A stretch of 64,000 bases of DNA from the NCBI RefSeq assembly GCF_042432495.1, contig NZ_JBHLXC010000007.1:186001-250000 (forward strand), written 5' to 3'. The stretch is from Pseudochelatococcus lubricantis. GTDB taxonomy: Bacteria > Pseudomonadota > Alphaproteobacteria > Rhizobiales > Beijerinckiaceae. Position numbers and translations under genes: made by a program. Position 1 is the first letter of the stretch; every line of letters begins with the position of its first letter. Shown here piece after piece: positions 44,151 through 53,434 of this stretch. The notes beneath the pieces were generated by a model. It saw nothing but the letters and a program-made list of their open reading frames with translations. It had not been told where the DNA came from and did not search any database.

Positions 44151-44468
44151 GCCTATGCTCCACTCACACTGGCCGTCACCGCGTGGCGATCTCCGGCCCA
44201 TCTCCCTGCCAAAACGTCCATGCGGCCCGTGCCGCGGGGGTCACGTAAGGCTGCGGCCACCGGCGAAAGAACGTCCTCTCCGAGAAGGCGCTTTCGCCGG
44301 TGCCCGTCCGCCAATATCCCCGTCCATGTCCGTCTTCGCGAAGGTTATCCCCAGAGAATCGTCGTCAACCGCTACTTATACCATCATACCGCAATATCCA
44401 TAGCGGCCGGCGGAGTCCATCTCCCGCACAGGCAAGCCGTCCACCGGCCATCCGCACAGGCCGCCCGT
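44151..44468. other. 318-bp dnaG-rpoD spacer with a large leader hairpin
   Basis: No gene. CACCGGCGAAAG (44258-44269) and CTTTCGCCGGTG (44291-44302) form a perfect 12-bp stem whose 21-nt loop is itself largely self-complementary. It lies 108-152 nt before the rpoD start, on the likely rpoD transcript. A single TTATCCCCA (44345-44353) resembles a DnaA box but is isolated. Confidence 0.55.
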
Positions 44469-46430
44469 CTATGAGGACGGGTCATCCTGCGCGGCGCCGG
44501 TATTCAAGGGATCGCCGTCCGCCTCCGCACCTTCGAGCGAGGTGACCTGCACCTGAATGTCCAGCAGCCAGGCCAGGTTGGCCTCACTGTCGTCCTCGGC
44601 CAACGCATGGGCGGCCGCCCTGAGTTCCGTATGTAGCGTTCGCGCGCGTCTTTGCAAGGTGACGGCCTGCCGAAGCGCGGTCGATACGTCGTCGATGGCG
44701 CTGTCGGGCGCCAGAATCCAGCGGTCGCCGGGCACGACGATGCGGACGAGGCCGGCGACGGTCTCGGCGAGGCCCGCCGCCTCGATTCGCTCGCGCACCG
44801 CACGCGGATCGGCGCCGCCGCTCGCGACGACGTCCACCAGCCGCGCGCGCAGCCGCCGGGAGAGCGGGCCGGAAAAGTCGAGCGCGGCGATATCTTCCGC
44901 GAACGTGTCGAGCAGCGACGTGTGGGCCAGCAGCCCCAGTACGATCAGCGCCTCGCGCGGCGATTCGTTGCGCACGGGTGCGAACATCGGATGACGCGCG
45001 AGTGCCGGGGAGGCGCGTGGCGCCGTCGCGCCGGCGAAAGCGCCGCCCTGCGGGTTGCTCCGCCCAGGCGCGCCGGGGCGCCAGCCGCCCGGCACGGCCG
45101 GGCCATTGCGCGGGCCTCCGAAACCCGCGCCTGCCCGTGGCCGGCTGTCGCCGCGGTCCGGGGAATGCAGCAGGCCGCGCAGGCGGTTCAGCATGTCGGC
45201 GCGGTAGTGGCGGCGGATGGTTTCGTCGGCGATGGTTGCTACCACGTCGCTCACGCGCCGTTCCAGTGCCGCGCGCCGTTCGGGCGTGTCGAGCGGGCCG
45301 AGTTCGCGTTCGCGCATCCACAGCATATCCGCGAGCGGGCGCGCCTGCCGCAGCACGGTGGCGATCGCCTCCGCACCGCCGGCGCGGACGAGATCGTCCG
45401 GATCCTGCCCCTCGGGCAGCAGTGCGAAGCGCAACGACTTGCCGGGCGCGAGCAGCGGCAGGGCTGTATCGATGGCGCGGAAGGCGGCGCGTCGCCCGGC
45501 CGCATCGCCGTCGAAACAGAGGATCGGCTCGTCCGCCATGCGCCATAGCAGCGTGACCTGATCGCCGGTGAGCGCCGTGCCCAGCGGGGCGACGGTATGG
45601 CCGAAGCCCGCCATGCTCATGGCGATGACGTCGACATATCCCTCGACCGCGATCACCGCGCCCGAGTCGTTCGCCGCCTTGCGGGCGTTGTGCAGGTTGT
45701 AGAGCACGCGCCCCTTGTGGAAAAGCGGCGTTTCGGACGAGTTGAGGTACTTGGCCTGCACGTCCGCGCTCATGGCCCGTCCGCCGAAGGCGATGACGCG
45801 CCCGCGCCGGTCGTGGATGGGGAACATCACGCGGTCGCGGAAGCGGTCGTAGGGAACGGCGGTGTCTTCATGGGCGATGAGTAGCCCAGCCTCGATCATC
45901 GCCTCGCGGGAGACGCCGCTGGCGGCCAGATGGTCGCGCAGGGCGAAGCGGTCGCCCGGCGCGTAGCCCAGACGGAAGGCGCGCCGCGTCCGCGTGCCGA
46001 TGCCGCGCCGCTCCAGGTAGGCGCGCGCCTCGCGTCCGGCGTTGGCGTTCAGCGTCTCCTCGAAGAAGGCGGCCGCGCGCTCCACCACGTCGTAGAGGTC
46101 GTTGCGGCGCTCCTCCTCGCGCGTCATCTCGGGTGTCGACGCCGGCAACGGCACGCCCGCCTCCGCCGCCAGCCGCTCGACGGCCTCGGGAAAGGGCATG
46201 CCCTCGGTTTCCATCAGGAAGGCGAAGATGTCGCCGTGCTTGCCGGACGAGAAGCAGTGGTAAAAGCCCTTCTGGTCGTTGACGAAGAAGGAAGGCGTTT
46301 TCTCGGCGTTGAAGGGCGACAGACCCTTCCACTCGCGTCCGGCCTTGACGAGCCGCACCTTCCTGCCCACCACGGCGGACACCGGCAGGCGCGCCCTGAT
46401 CTCATCGAGCAGCGAAGGCGGATAGCGCAT
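44469..46430 (-). CDS. dnaG: DNA primase
   Basis: A 653-residue primase. The N-terminal CHC2 zinc-finger domain is recognisable (EWKGLSPFNAEKTPSFFVND, then GFYHCFSSGKHGDIFAF), but of the usual ligands Cys, His, Cys, Cys only one Cys remains: CPFH is SPFN and the second Cys of CxxC is Ser. The TOPRIM domain is intact (VIAVEGYVDVIAM, LCFDGDAAGRRAA), and the C-terminal helicase-binding domain follows a Gly-Pro-rich linker. The start at 46430 fits the family; the ribosome site is weak. Upstream of rpoD on the same strand. Confidence 0.95.
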   Translation of the reverse strand: MRYPPSLLDEIRARLPVSAVVGRKVRLVKAGREWKGLSPFNAEKTPSFFVNDQKGFYHCFSSGKHGDIFAFLMETEGMPFPEAVERLAAEAGVPLPASTPEMTREEERRNDLYDVVERAAAFFEETLNANAGREARAYLERRGIGTRTRRAFRLGYAPGDRFALRDHLAASGVSREAMIEAGLLIAHEDTAVPYDRFRDRVMFPIHDRRGRVIAFGGRAMSADVQAKYLNSSETPLFHKGRVLYNLHNARKAANDSGAVIAVEGYVDVIAMSMAGFGHTVAPLGTALTGDQVTLLWRMADEPILCFDGDAAGRRAAFRAIDTALPLLAPGKSLRFALLPEGQDPDDLVRAGGAEAIATVLRQARPLADMLWMRERELGPLDTPERRAALERRVSDVVATIADETIRRHYRADMLNRLRGLLHSPDRGDSRPRAGAGFGGPRNGPAVPGGWRPGAPGRSNPQGGAFAGATAPRASPALARHPMFAPVRNESPREALIVLGLLAHTSLLDTFAEDIAALDFSGPLSRRLRARLVDVVASGGADPRAVRERIEAAGLAETVAGLVRIVVPGDRWILAPDSAIDDVSTALRQAVTLQRRARTLHTELRAAAHALAEDDSEANLAWLLDIQVQVTSLEGAEADGDPLNTGAAQDDPSS

Positions 46431-46584
46431 TGTCTTTCAGTTCACCCGACAGCGATAAACGATCATCGTAGCCTGACATTGGGACATGGTCCGCCGCCAG
46501 AGTCACGGGCCGATGCGGGCCGCGCGGCGGCGGCCACGGTTATCCCCGTTATCCTCACGGTTTCCGGCCGGCGCCACGCCTGCC

Positions 46585-47040
46585 TCAACCCTGCGACAGC
46601 CGTGCCTTGACGAGGCCGCTGGCCTTGGCGAAGTCGAGACGGCCGGCGAAGCGTTCCTTCAGCAGGCCGACGACGCGGCCCATGTCCTTCACGCCGGCGG
46701 CGCCCGTTTCCGCGATGGCGGCGTCGATGGCGGCGGCGGTTTCCTCCTCGCTGAGCTGGGCCGGCAGGAAGGAGGCGATGATCGCCGCTTCCGCAGTCTC
46801 CTGTTCCGCGAGTTCGGGGCGGCCGGCCTCGGCGTAGATCTTCGCCGATTCCTGACGCTGCTTGATGAGCTTCTGCAGCAGGGAGAGGATTTCGTCCTCG
46901 CTGGCCGTTTCGCGGCCGGCGCCGCGCGCCTCGATATCCTTGTCCTTGAGGGCGGCCTGCACCAGGCGGATGGTGGACAGGCGCTGCTTGTCGCCGGCGC
47001 GCAGCGCTTCCTTGAGGGCGGTGGTCAGGCGTTCACGCAT
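46585..47040 (-). CDS. GatB/YqeY domain protein
   Basis: A 151-residue cytoplasmic helical protein of the YqeY group, related to the tail domain of the GatB amidotransferase subunit. It shows STIRLVQAALKDKDIEARG near residue 22, EDEILSLLQKLIKQRQESA, and FLPAQLSEEE. GAGG lies 8 nt before the ATG. The order yqeY-dnaG-rpoD opposite carA is the common alphaproteobacterial arrangement. A tRNA-related role is suspected for the family but not proven. Confidence 0.9.
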   Translation of the reverse strand: MRERLTTALKEALRAGDKQRLSTIRLVQAALKDKDIEARGAGRETASEDEILSLLQKLIKQRQESAKIYAEAGRPELAEQETAEAAIIASFLPAQLSEEETAAAIDAAIAETGAAGVKDMGRVVGLLKERFAGRLDFAKASGLVKARLSQG

Positions 47041-47289
47041 GGTCTATCCTCGTTATTCTGGTCCAGTCGGCGGCCGAAGGGCGGCCGAAAGGCGGCATTG
47101 ACGACACGGCCCTTCCTTCTCTAAAGAACGGGCCGGAATGATGGATGGGCGGGAAGCCCTTCCCGGAGCCGGGATCGCATGCCCGCTTGGGCGCGGCATT
47201 ACCCGGCGGCGTATGTCAGGACATGAAATGGCCCTGATAATTATGTCGACTGACACTCCGGATATCAACGAAGAGGCTTTAAACCGATC

Positions 47290-48522
47290 ATGGCGACGCT
47301 GCAAGAAGGTAACCGGGAAAGCAACACGGACCGGGACGCACGGCCCGACGGCTGGCACGACGAGGCGGCGACGGCGCTGCTCGTGCTGGCGGACGGCACG
47401 GTGCTGGAGGGCGCAGGCTTCGGCGCGGCGGGGGAAGCCACCGGCGAGGTCTGCTTCAACACGGCGATGACCGGCTATCAGGAAATCCTCACCGATCCGT
47501 CCTATCTCGGGCAGATCGTGACCTTCACCTTTCCGCATATCGGCAATGTCGGCGTCAACGACGAGGATATCGAATCGCTGTCGCTCGCGGCCGGTAACGG
47601 CGCCAACGGCGTGATCGTGCATGCCCGCGTCACCGAGCCCGCCAACTGGCGCGCCACCCGCAACCTCGACCGCTGGCTCGCCGCGCGCGGCATCGTCGGC
47701 CTGTCGGGCATCGATACGCGCGCCCTTGCCATCCGCGTGCGCGAAAAGGGCATGGTGAACGCTGTCGTCGCCCACTCCCCGGACGGCACCTTCGACGTGG
47801 AAGCCCTGAAGGCGCGGGCCGCCGCGCTGCCGGACATGAGCGGGCTCGATCTCGTGCCCGCCGTCACCACCGCCCAGCGGCTCGACTGGGACGAGACGTC
47901 CTGGGAACTCGGCGAGGGCTATGGCCGGCGCGAGGGCGTGAAGCGGCGCGTCGTCGCCATCGACTACGGTGTCAAGCGCAACATCCTGCGGCTGCTCGCC
48001 GACCGGGAATGCGAGGTGATCGTGCTGCCCGCGGCCTCCACCGCGCGGGACGTGCTGGCGCTCGAACCCGACGGCATCTTCCTGTCGAACGGCCCCGGCG
48101 ATCCTGCCGCGACCGCCGAATATGCGGTGCCGGTGCTCCGCGACCTGCTGGAGAGCCGCGTTCCGCTGTTCGGCATCTGCTTCGGCCACCAGCTGCTCGG
48201 GCTCGCCGCCGGCGGGCGCACGGTCAAGATGACGCAGGGCCATCATGGCGCCAACCATCCGGTGAAGGACGTAACGACCGGCAAGGTCGAGATCGTCTCC
48301 ATGAATCACGGCTTCGCGGTGGACCGCGAATCGCTGCCGGATCATGTGAAGGAAACGCACGTCTCGCTGTTCGACGGCTCCAATTGCGGCATCGCGCTCA
48401 CTGATCGACCGGCCTTCTCCGTGCAGCATCACCCCGAAGCCTCGCCCGGCCCGCAGGACAGCCATTACCTGTTCGACCGGTTCGTGGAGATGATCGACCG
48501 CGAGAAGGCGGCGCGGCGCTGA
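47290..48522 (+). CDS. carA: Carbamoyl-phosphate synthase small subunit
   Basis: A 410-residue glutaminase subunit supplying ammonia to CarB for pyrimidine and arginine synthesis. The N-terminal domain has CFNTAMTGYQEILTDPSY and the class I amidotransferase domain has the nucleophile Cys in PLFGICFGHQLLG and the His-Glu pair in FSVQHHPEASPGP. The first 25 residues are a polar extension; ATG 47290 is used with a distant AGAGG. carB follows after 208 bp that hold a CCCCC/GGGGG hairpin (near 48550-48567). Confidence 0.95.
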   Translation: MATLQEGNRESNTDRDARPDGWHDEAATALLVLADGTVLEGAGFGAAGEATGEVCFNTAMTGYQEILTDPSYLGQIVTFTFPHIGNVGVNDEDIESLSLAAGNGANGVIVHARVTEPANWRATRNLDRWLAARGIVGLSGIDTRALAIRVREKGMVNAVVAHSPDGTFDVEALKARAAALPDMSGLDLVPAVTTAQRLDWDETSWELGEGYGRREGVKRRVVAIDYGVKRNILRLLADRECEVIVLPAASTARDVLALEPDGIFLSNGPGDPAATAEYAVPVLRDLLESRVPLFGICFGHQLLGLAAGGRTVKMTQGHHGANHPVKDVTTGKVEIVSMNHGFAVDRESLPDHVKETHVSLFDGSNCGIALTDRPAFSVQHHPEASPGPQDSHYLFDRFVEMIDREKAARR

Positions 48523-48730
48523 CCGCATGCGCCGGATGTAGCGGGTTCCCCCGGAATTGGGGGTTCCCATGCCGGCGCGCAACGTGTAAACGACGCCTTT
48601 AAGTTTCATTCCAGACCGGCGATCCCGCCTGTTGTCCGTCGCGCCCCCGGGCCTGCGGCGGCGATGCGCGGGAATGCTGGCTCTCGTGCCGAATTCGCGG
48701 CTGCCGTTCAAGACGATCCAAGGTTTCTCC

Positions 48731-51700
48731 ATGCCCAAACGCACCGATCTGTCCACGATACTCATCATAGGCGCCGGACCGATCGTCATCGGCCAGGCGT
48801 GCGAGTTCGACTATTCCGGCACGCAGGCCTGCAAGGCGCTGCGCGAGGAGGGCTATCGCGTCGTTCTGGTCAACTCGAACCCTGCGACGATCATGACCGA
48901 CCCGGAACTGGCCGACGCCACCTATGTCGAGCCGATTACGCCGGAAGTCGTGGCCAAGATCATCCGGAAGGAGCGCCACAAGGTGCCGGGCGGCTTCGCC
49001 CTGCTGCCGACGATGGGCGGACAGACAGCGCTGAATTGCGCGCTCTCGCTGAAGAAGATGGGCGTGCTGGAGGAGTGCGACGTCGAGATGATCGGCGCCA
49101 CCGCCGAGGCCATCGACAAGGCCGAGGACCGCGAGCTGTTCCGCGAGGCGATGACCAGGATCGGCCTCTCGACGCCGCTGTCGCACCAGGTGCGCACGCT
49201 CGGTGACGCGCTCAATGTGCTGGACGAGATCGGCCTGCCCGCCATCATCCGCCCCTCCTTCACCATGGGCGGCACGGGCGGCGGCATCGCCTACAACAAG
49301 GAAGAGTTCATCGACATCGTCGACCGCGGCATCGACGCCTCGCCCACCAACGAGGTGCTGATCGAACAGAGCGTGCTCGGGTGGAAAGAGTACGAGATGG
49401 AGGTCGTCCGCGACAGGAACGACAACTGCATCATCGTCTGCTCCATCGAGAACATCGACCCGATGGGCGTCCATACCGGTGATTCCATCACGGTGGCGCC
49501 GGCGCTGACGCTCACCGACAAGGAATACCAGATCATGCGCGACGCCTCGCTGGCGGTGCTGCGCGAGATCGGCGTCGAGACGGGCGGCTCGAACGTGCAG
49601 TTCGCGGTCAATCCCGAAGACGGCCGTATGATCGTCATCGAGATGAACCCGCGTGTGTCGCGCTCTTCCGCGCTCGCCTCCAAGGCGACGGGCTTCCCCA
49701 TCGCCAAGGTCGCGGCCAAGCTCGCGGTGGGCTACACGCTCGACGAGATCGCCAACGACATCACGGGCGGCGCGATGCCGGCGTCCTTCGAGCCGACCAT
49801 CGATTACGTGGTCACGAAGATCCCGCGCTTCGCCTTCGAAAAGTTCCCCGGCGCGGCGCCGACGCTGACCACGGCGATGAAATCGGTGGGCGAGGCCATG
49901 GCCATCGGCCGCACTTTTCCCGAATCGCTGCAGAAGGCGCTGCGCTCGCTGGAGACGGGTCTCACCGGCCTCGACGAGATCGAGATTCCCGGGTTCGGGC
50001 AGGGCGACGACCGCAACGCCATCAAGGCGGCGATCGGCACGCCCACGCCGGACCGTCTGCTGTTCGTGGCGCAAGCGCTCAGGCTTGGCCTCAGCCGGGA
50101 GGAGGTGCACGCTTCCTGCAAGATCGATCCGTGGTTCCTGGCGCAGATCGAGGACATCATCGGCCTTGAGGCGCGGGTGAAGGTGCATGGGCTGCCGCAG
50201 ACGGCGAAGGCATTCCGGCAGCTGAAGGCGGCGGGCTTCTCGGACTCGCGCCTCGCGGTTCTCGCCGGCAGGACGGAGGCGCAGGTGCGCGCGGCGCGCC
50301 GGGCGCTCGGCGTGCGGCCGGTGTTCAAGCGCATCGACACCTGCGCCGGCGAGTTCGCCGCACCCACCGCCTATATGTATTCGACCTATGCCCCCCTCTT
50401 CGGCACCGCGCCGGCCGACGAGGCCTTTCCGTCCACGCGGGACAAGGTGATCATCCTGGGCGGCGGTCCGAACCGCATCGGCCAGGGCATCGAATTCGAC
50501 TATTGCTGCTGCCATGCCTCCTTCGCGCTCCGGGCCGCGGGCTACGAGACCGTCATGGTCAACTGCAATCCGGAGACGGTGTCGACCGACTACGATACGT
50601 CCGACCGGCTCTATTTCGAGCCGCTGACGGGCGAGGACGTGCTGGAGATCATCGATACGGAACGGGAGCAGGGCCGGCTTCACGGCGTCATCGTGCAGTT
50701 CGGCGGCCAGACGCCCCTCAAGCTCGCCCGCGCGCTGGAGGAGGACCGGGTACCGATCCTCGGCACCTCGCCCGACGCCATCGATCTCGCGGAAGACCGC
50801 GACCGTTTCAAGCGCCTGCTGGAAAAGCTCGCCCTGCGCCAGCCGACGAACGGCATCGCCTTCTCGGTGGAGCAGAGCCGGCTCGTGGCGGCCGAGGTCG
50901 GCCTGCCGCTCGTCGTGCGTCCGTCCTACGTGCTCGGCGGGCGGGCGATGGCGATCATCCGCGACGAGGAAACGCTGAACGACTACCTGCTCGGCACGCT
51001 GCCGGCGCTGGTGCCGCAGGAGATCAAGGCACGCTATCCCAACGACAAGACGGGACAGATCAACACGCTGCTCGGCAAGAACCCGCTGCTGTTCGACAGC
51101 TATATCTCGGACGCGATCGAGGTCGATGTCGACGCGCTCGCGGACGGCAAGGACGTGTTCATCGCCGGCATCATGGAGCACATCGAGGAGGCGGGCATCC
51201 ACTCGGGCGATTCCGCCTGCTCGCTGCCGCCGCGTTCGCTGCCGCCGGAGATCATCGCCGAGATCGGGCGCCAGACGCGCGAAATGGCGCTGGCGCTCCA
51301 GGTCGTCGGCCTGATGAACGTGCAATACGCCATCAAGGGCGACGAGATCTACGTGCTGGAGGTCAACCCGCGCGCCTCGCGCACGGTGCCCTTCGTGGCC
51401 AAGGTGATGGGCGAGCCCTTCGCGCGGATCGCGGCGCGCATCATGGCGGGCGAATCGCTGGCGAGCTTCGATCTCAAGCCGAAGGTTCTGCACCACATCG
51501 GCGTGAAGGAGGCGGTTTTCCCCTTCGCGCGCTTTCCGGGTGTGGACATCCTGCTCGGGCCGGAAATGCGGTCGACGGGCGAGGTCATCGGCCTGGACAC
51601 GAGCTTCGGCGCCGCGTTCGCCAAGAGCCAGATCGGCGGCGGCACCAAGGTGCCGGTGGAGGGCACGGTGTTCGTGTCGCTGCGCGACGTCGACAAGCCG

Positions 51701-52063
51701 CGCATCCTGTCGACCGTCAACCTGCTGGTGGAACTTGGCTTTTCCGTCATCGCCACGGACGGGACGGCGCACTTCCTGCGCGAGCACGGCATCGCGGTGA
51801 CGCGCATCAACAAGGTGCTGGAGGGACGCCCGCACATCGTCGACCTCATCAAGAACGGCGGCGTGCAGCTCCTGTTCAACACCACCGAAGGGGCGCAGGC
51901 GCTGGCCGATTCCCGTTCACTACGTCGCGCCGCCCTCTTGCATAAGGTGCCGTACTACACCACTCTAGCGGGAGCAATCGCGGCAGCCGAAGGCATCCGC
52001 GCCTGGAAGGGCGGTACGCTGGAGGTACGCGCATTGCAGGACTACTGGCCGTCGCCGGCGTGA
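48731..52063 (+). CDS. carB: Carbamoyl-phosphate synthase large subunit
   Basis: A 1110-residue enzyme of two homologous ATP-grasp halves. It begins PKRTDLSTILIIGAGPIVIG; each half has the ATP-grasp motifs (IIRPSFTMGGTGGG in the first, VVRPSYVLGGRAM in the second), the oligomerisation domain is in the middle, and the C-terminal domain with TDGTAHFLREHG is the allosteric methylglyoxal-synthase-like fold. Start 48731 is chosen from family convention and an AAGG upstream. The order carA-carB-greA-lrp-trxB is conserved in rhizobia. Confidence 0.97.
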   Translation: MPKRTDLSTILIIGAGPIVIGQACEFDYSGTQACKALREEGYRVVLVNSNPATIMTDPELADATYVEPITPEVVAKIIRKERHKVPGGFALLPTMGGQTALNCALSLKKMGVLEECDVEMIGATAEAIDKAEDRELFREAMTRIGLSTPLSHQVRTLGDALNVLDEIGLPAIIRPSFTMGGTGGGIAYNKEEFIDIVDRGIDASPTNEVLIEQSVLGWKEYEMEVVRDRNDNCIIVCSIENIDPMGVHTGDSITVAPALTLTDKEYQIMRDASLAVLREIGVETGGSNVQFAVNPEDGRMIVIEMNPRVSRSSALASKATGFPIAKVAAKLAVGYTLDEIANDITGGAMPASFEPTIDYVVTKIPRFAFEKFPGAAPTLTTAMKSVGEAMAIGRTFPESLQKALRSLETGLTGLDEIEIPGFGQGDDRNAIKAAIGTPTPDRLLFVAQALRLGLSREEVHASCKIDPWFLAQIEDIIGLEARVKVHGLPQTAKAFRQLKAAGFSDSRLAVLAGRTEAQVRAARRALGVRPVFKRIDTCAGEFAAPTAYMYSTYAPLFGTAPADEAFPSTRDKVIILGGGPNRIGQGIEFDYCCCHASFALRAAGYETVMVNCNPETVSTDYDTSDRLYFEPLTGEDVLEIIDTEREQGRLHGVIVQFGGQTPLKLARALEEDRVPILGTSPDAIDLAEDRDRFKRLLEKLALRQPTNGIAFSVEQSRLVAAEVGLPLVVRPSYVLGGRAMAIIRDEETLNDYLLGTLPALVPQEIKARYPNDKTGQINTLLGKNPLLFDSYISDAIEVDVDALADGKDVFIAGIMEHIEEAGIHSGDSACSLPPRSLPPEIIAEIGRQTREMALALQVVGLMNVQYAIKGDEIYVLEVNPRASRTVPFVAKVMGEPFARIAARIMAGESLASFDLKPKVLHHIGVKEAVFPFARFPGVDILLGPEMRSTGEVIGLDTSFGAAFAKSQIGGGTKVPVEGTVFVSLRDVDKPRILSTVNLLVELGFSVIATDGTAHFLREHGIAVTRINKVLEGRPHIVDLIKNGGVQLLFNTTEGAQALADSRSLRRAALLHKVPYYTTLAGAIAAAEGIRAWKGGTLEVRALQDYWPSPA

Positions 52064-52247
52064 GCGGGGCGGCGGGAGCGCTTTCCGGCCGGATGGAAGG
52101 TTCGGTCGGCCGGGAGGCGCGCCGGAACGATAGCGGGGAATGACGCGAGTCCGCCGGTGCGGATCGCCGCTCTCCAGACCCGATTTGTTTGACGCGGGGC
52201 GCCGTTCGAGCGCCCCTTGTTTACATGTGACGACGGAAACAGAGATA

Positions 52248-52721
52248 ATGGAAAAGATCCCCATGACCGCCGCAGGCTATGCGGCTTTGGAGGTAGAACT
52301 CAAGCGCCGTCAGCAGGAGGATCGCCAGCGCATAATCGAGGCGATCGCCGAGGCGCGGGCTCATGGCGACCTGTCGGAAAACGCGGAATACCACGCTGCG
52401 AAGGAACAGCAGAGCCTCAACGAGGGCCGCATCCTTGAGCTGGAGGGATTCATCTCGCGCGCCGACATCATCGATGTATCGAAGTTGAGCGGCGACAAGA
52501 TAAAGTTCGGCGCGACCGTCAAACTCATCGATGAGGACACCGAACAGGAAAAGGTGTATCAGATCGTAGGTGAGCCGGAAGCGAACGTAAGCCTCGGCAA
52601 GGTCTCCATCGCCTCGCCCATCGCCCGCGCGTTGATCGGCAAGGCTGTCGGCGACAGTGTCGAGGTGGTGACGCCGGGTGGCAGCAAATCGTACGAGATC
52701 GTCGACGTCGTCTTCAAATAG
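52248..52721 (+). CDS. greA: Transcription elongation factor GreA
   Basis: A 157-residue factor that stimulates transcript cleavage by stalled RNA polymerase. The N-terminal antiparallel coiled coil has EARAHGDLSENAEYHAAKEQQ with the acidic tip, and the C-terminal FKBP-like domain has IASPIARALIGKAVGD and VVTPGG. An in-frame ATG at 52263 is an alternative start. It lies 184 bp after carB; a GC-rich hairpin begins at its stop codon. Confidence 0.96.
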   Translation: MEKIPMTAAGYAALEVELKRRQQEDRQRIIEAIAEARAHGDLSENAEYHAAKEQQSLNEGRILELEGFISRADIIDVSKLSGDKIKFGATVKLIDEDTEQEKVYQIVGEPEANVSLGKVSIASPIARALIGKAVGDSVEVVTPGGSKSYEIVDVVFK

Positions 52722-52740
52722 GGGCGTGCCGCAACGCCCC
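52721..52740 (+). terminator. Hairpin at the greA stop codon
   Basis: GGGGCGT-GCCGCA-ACGCCCC is a perfect 7-bp stem beginning at the last base of the greA stop codon. No T-run follows. The family D repeat starts 5 nt later, and the two may together act as the 3' end. Confidence 0.4.
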
Positions 52741-52744
52741 GTGG

Positions 52745-52795
52745 CTAGAGCGCTTTCCGATCAGATGGAATCATCTGATCGATAAGAATTCGCTC
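52745..52795. repeat. Intergenic palindromic repeat, family D
   Basis: Begins CTAGAGCGCTTTCCGATCAGA, contains the palindrome GATCAGAT-GGAATC-ATCTGATC (52759-52780), and ends GATAAGAATTCGCTC. A degenerate copy lies at 29281-29335, and the head matches the minus-strand end of the family A element at 15866. Confidence 0.8.
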
Positions 52796-52824
52796 AATGA
52801 AAAATGCTCCAGGGGATTGGCATC

Positions 52825-53367
52825 ATGAACGTGTTGTCGCGTCGGGCATTCGTAATGACGGGCGGGGCGGCAGTCGCCGCTGCGCTCGGCGGTTGCGCGG
52901 AATCGCGCGACGTGCCGCTGTCGGCCGCCGATGGGGCTGCGCTGCGGCTGCGCTCCGTGACGGTCGATACCGCGCCGCTCCGGGCGCTCGGCCTGACGCC
53001 GTGGGCCAATCTGGTGCAGGCCTCCATGCAGCCGGAACTCGACCGCCTGTTCGCCGGCCGCCTGGTTCCGCGTGACAAAGGGGCGGATCGGCTCGTGGCG
53101 CGCGTCGACAGCGTCAGCCTTTCCTCATGGTCGGGCGGCGGTGGCGGCGGCCGCTGGTACAGCGGCGGCGGCGACTCCGACTATATGGACGGCTATGCCG
53201 TCGTGATCGGGCCGGACGGCCGCGAACGTGCGCGTTACCACATCCTGCTCGCGCTGCCCTCCAGTTTCTCTGGCGCATGGTACCTGCCGGACATCGACAA
53301 CCGGCGGATCATCGGGCTTTCACGCACCTTCGCGAGATGGGTTCGCGACAGGGTGCCTGGGCGCTGA
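52825..53367 (+). CDS. Twin-arginine lipoprotein, unknown function
   Basis: A 180-residue exported protein. The N-terminus has the twin-arginine motif SRRAFVM (residues 5-11), a hydrophobic core and a lipobox ALGGC with Cys at about residue 23, so it should be a Tat-exported, lipid-anchored protein. A glycine-serine run (SGGGGGGRWYSGGG, about residue 105) lies in the middle. No catalytic motif is visible. AGGGGA lies about 9 nt before ATG 52825, preferred over ATG 52804. It may resemble DUF4136-type lipoproteins but I cannot assign the family. Confidence 0.7.
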   Translation: MNVLSRRAFVMTGGAAVAAALGGCAESRDVPLSAADGAALRLRSVTVDTAPLRALGLTPWANLVQASMQPELDRLFAGRLVPRDKGADRLVARVDSVSLSSWSGGGGGGRWYSGGGDSDYMDGYAVVIGPDGRERARYHILLALPSSFSGAWYLPDIDNRRIIGLSRTFARWVRDRVPGR

Positions 53368-53434
53368 AGGCAGCGTCCGAAGCGGCCGCGGCCGGTTTCC
53401 ACCGGTGTTTGGAGGCGGCCGCGACAAAAAACCC

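Noticed and set aside
44345..44353. DnaA box-like TTATCCCCA near dnaG/rpoD
   Set aside because: A single imperfect box without companions or an AT-rich unwinding region does not indicate an origin.
48599..51835. Very long open frame on the strand opposite carB
   Set aside because: It mirrors the high-GC third-position pattern of carB, has an arginine/histidine-rich, unfolded-looking product and no ribosome site. It is an antisense shadow.
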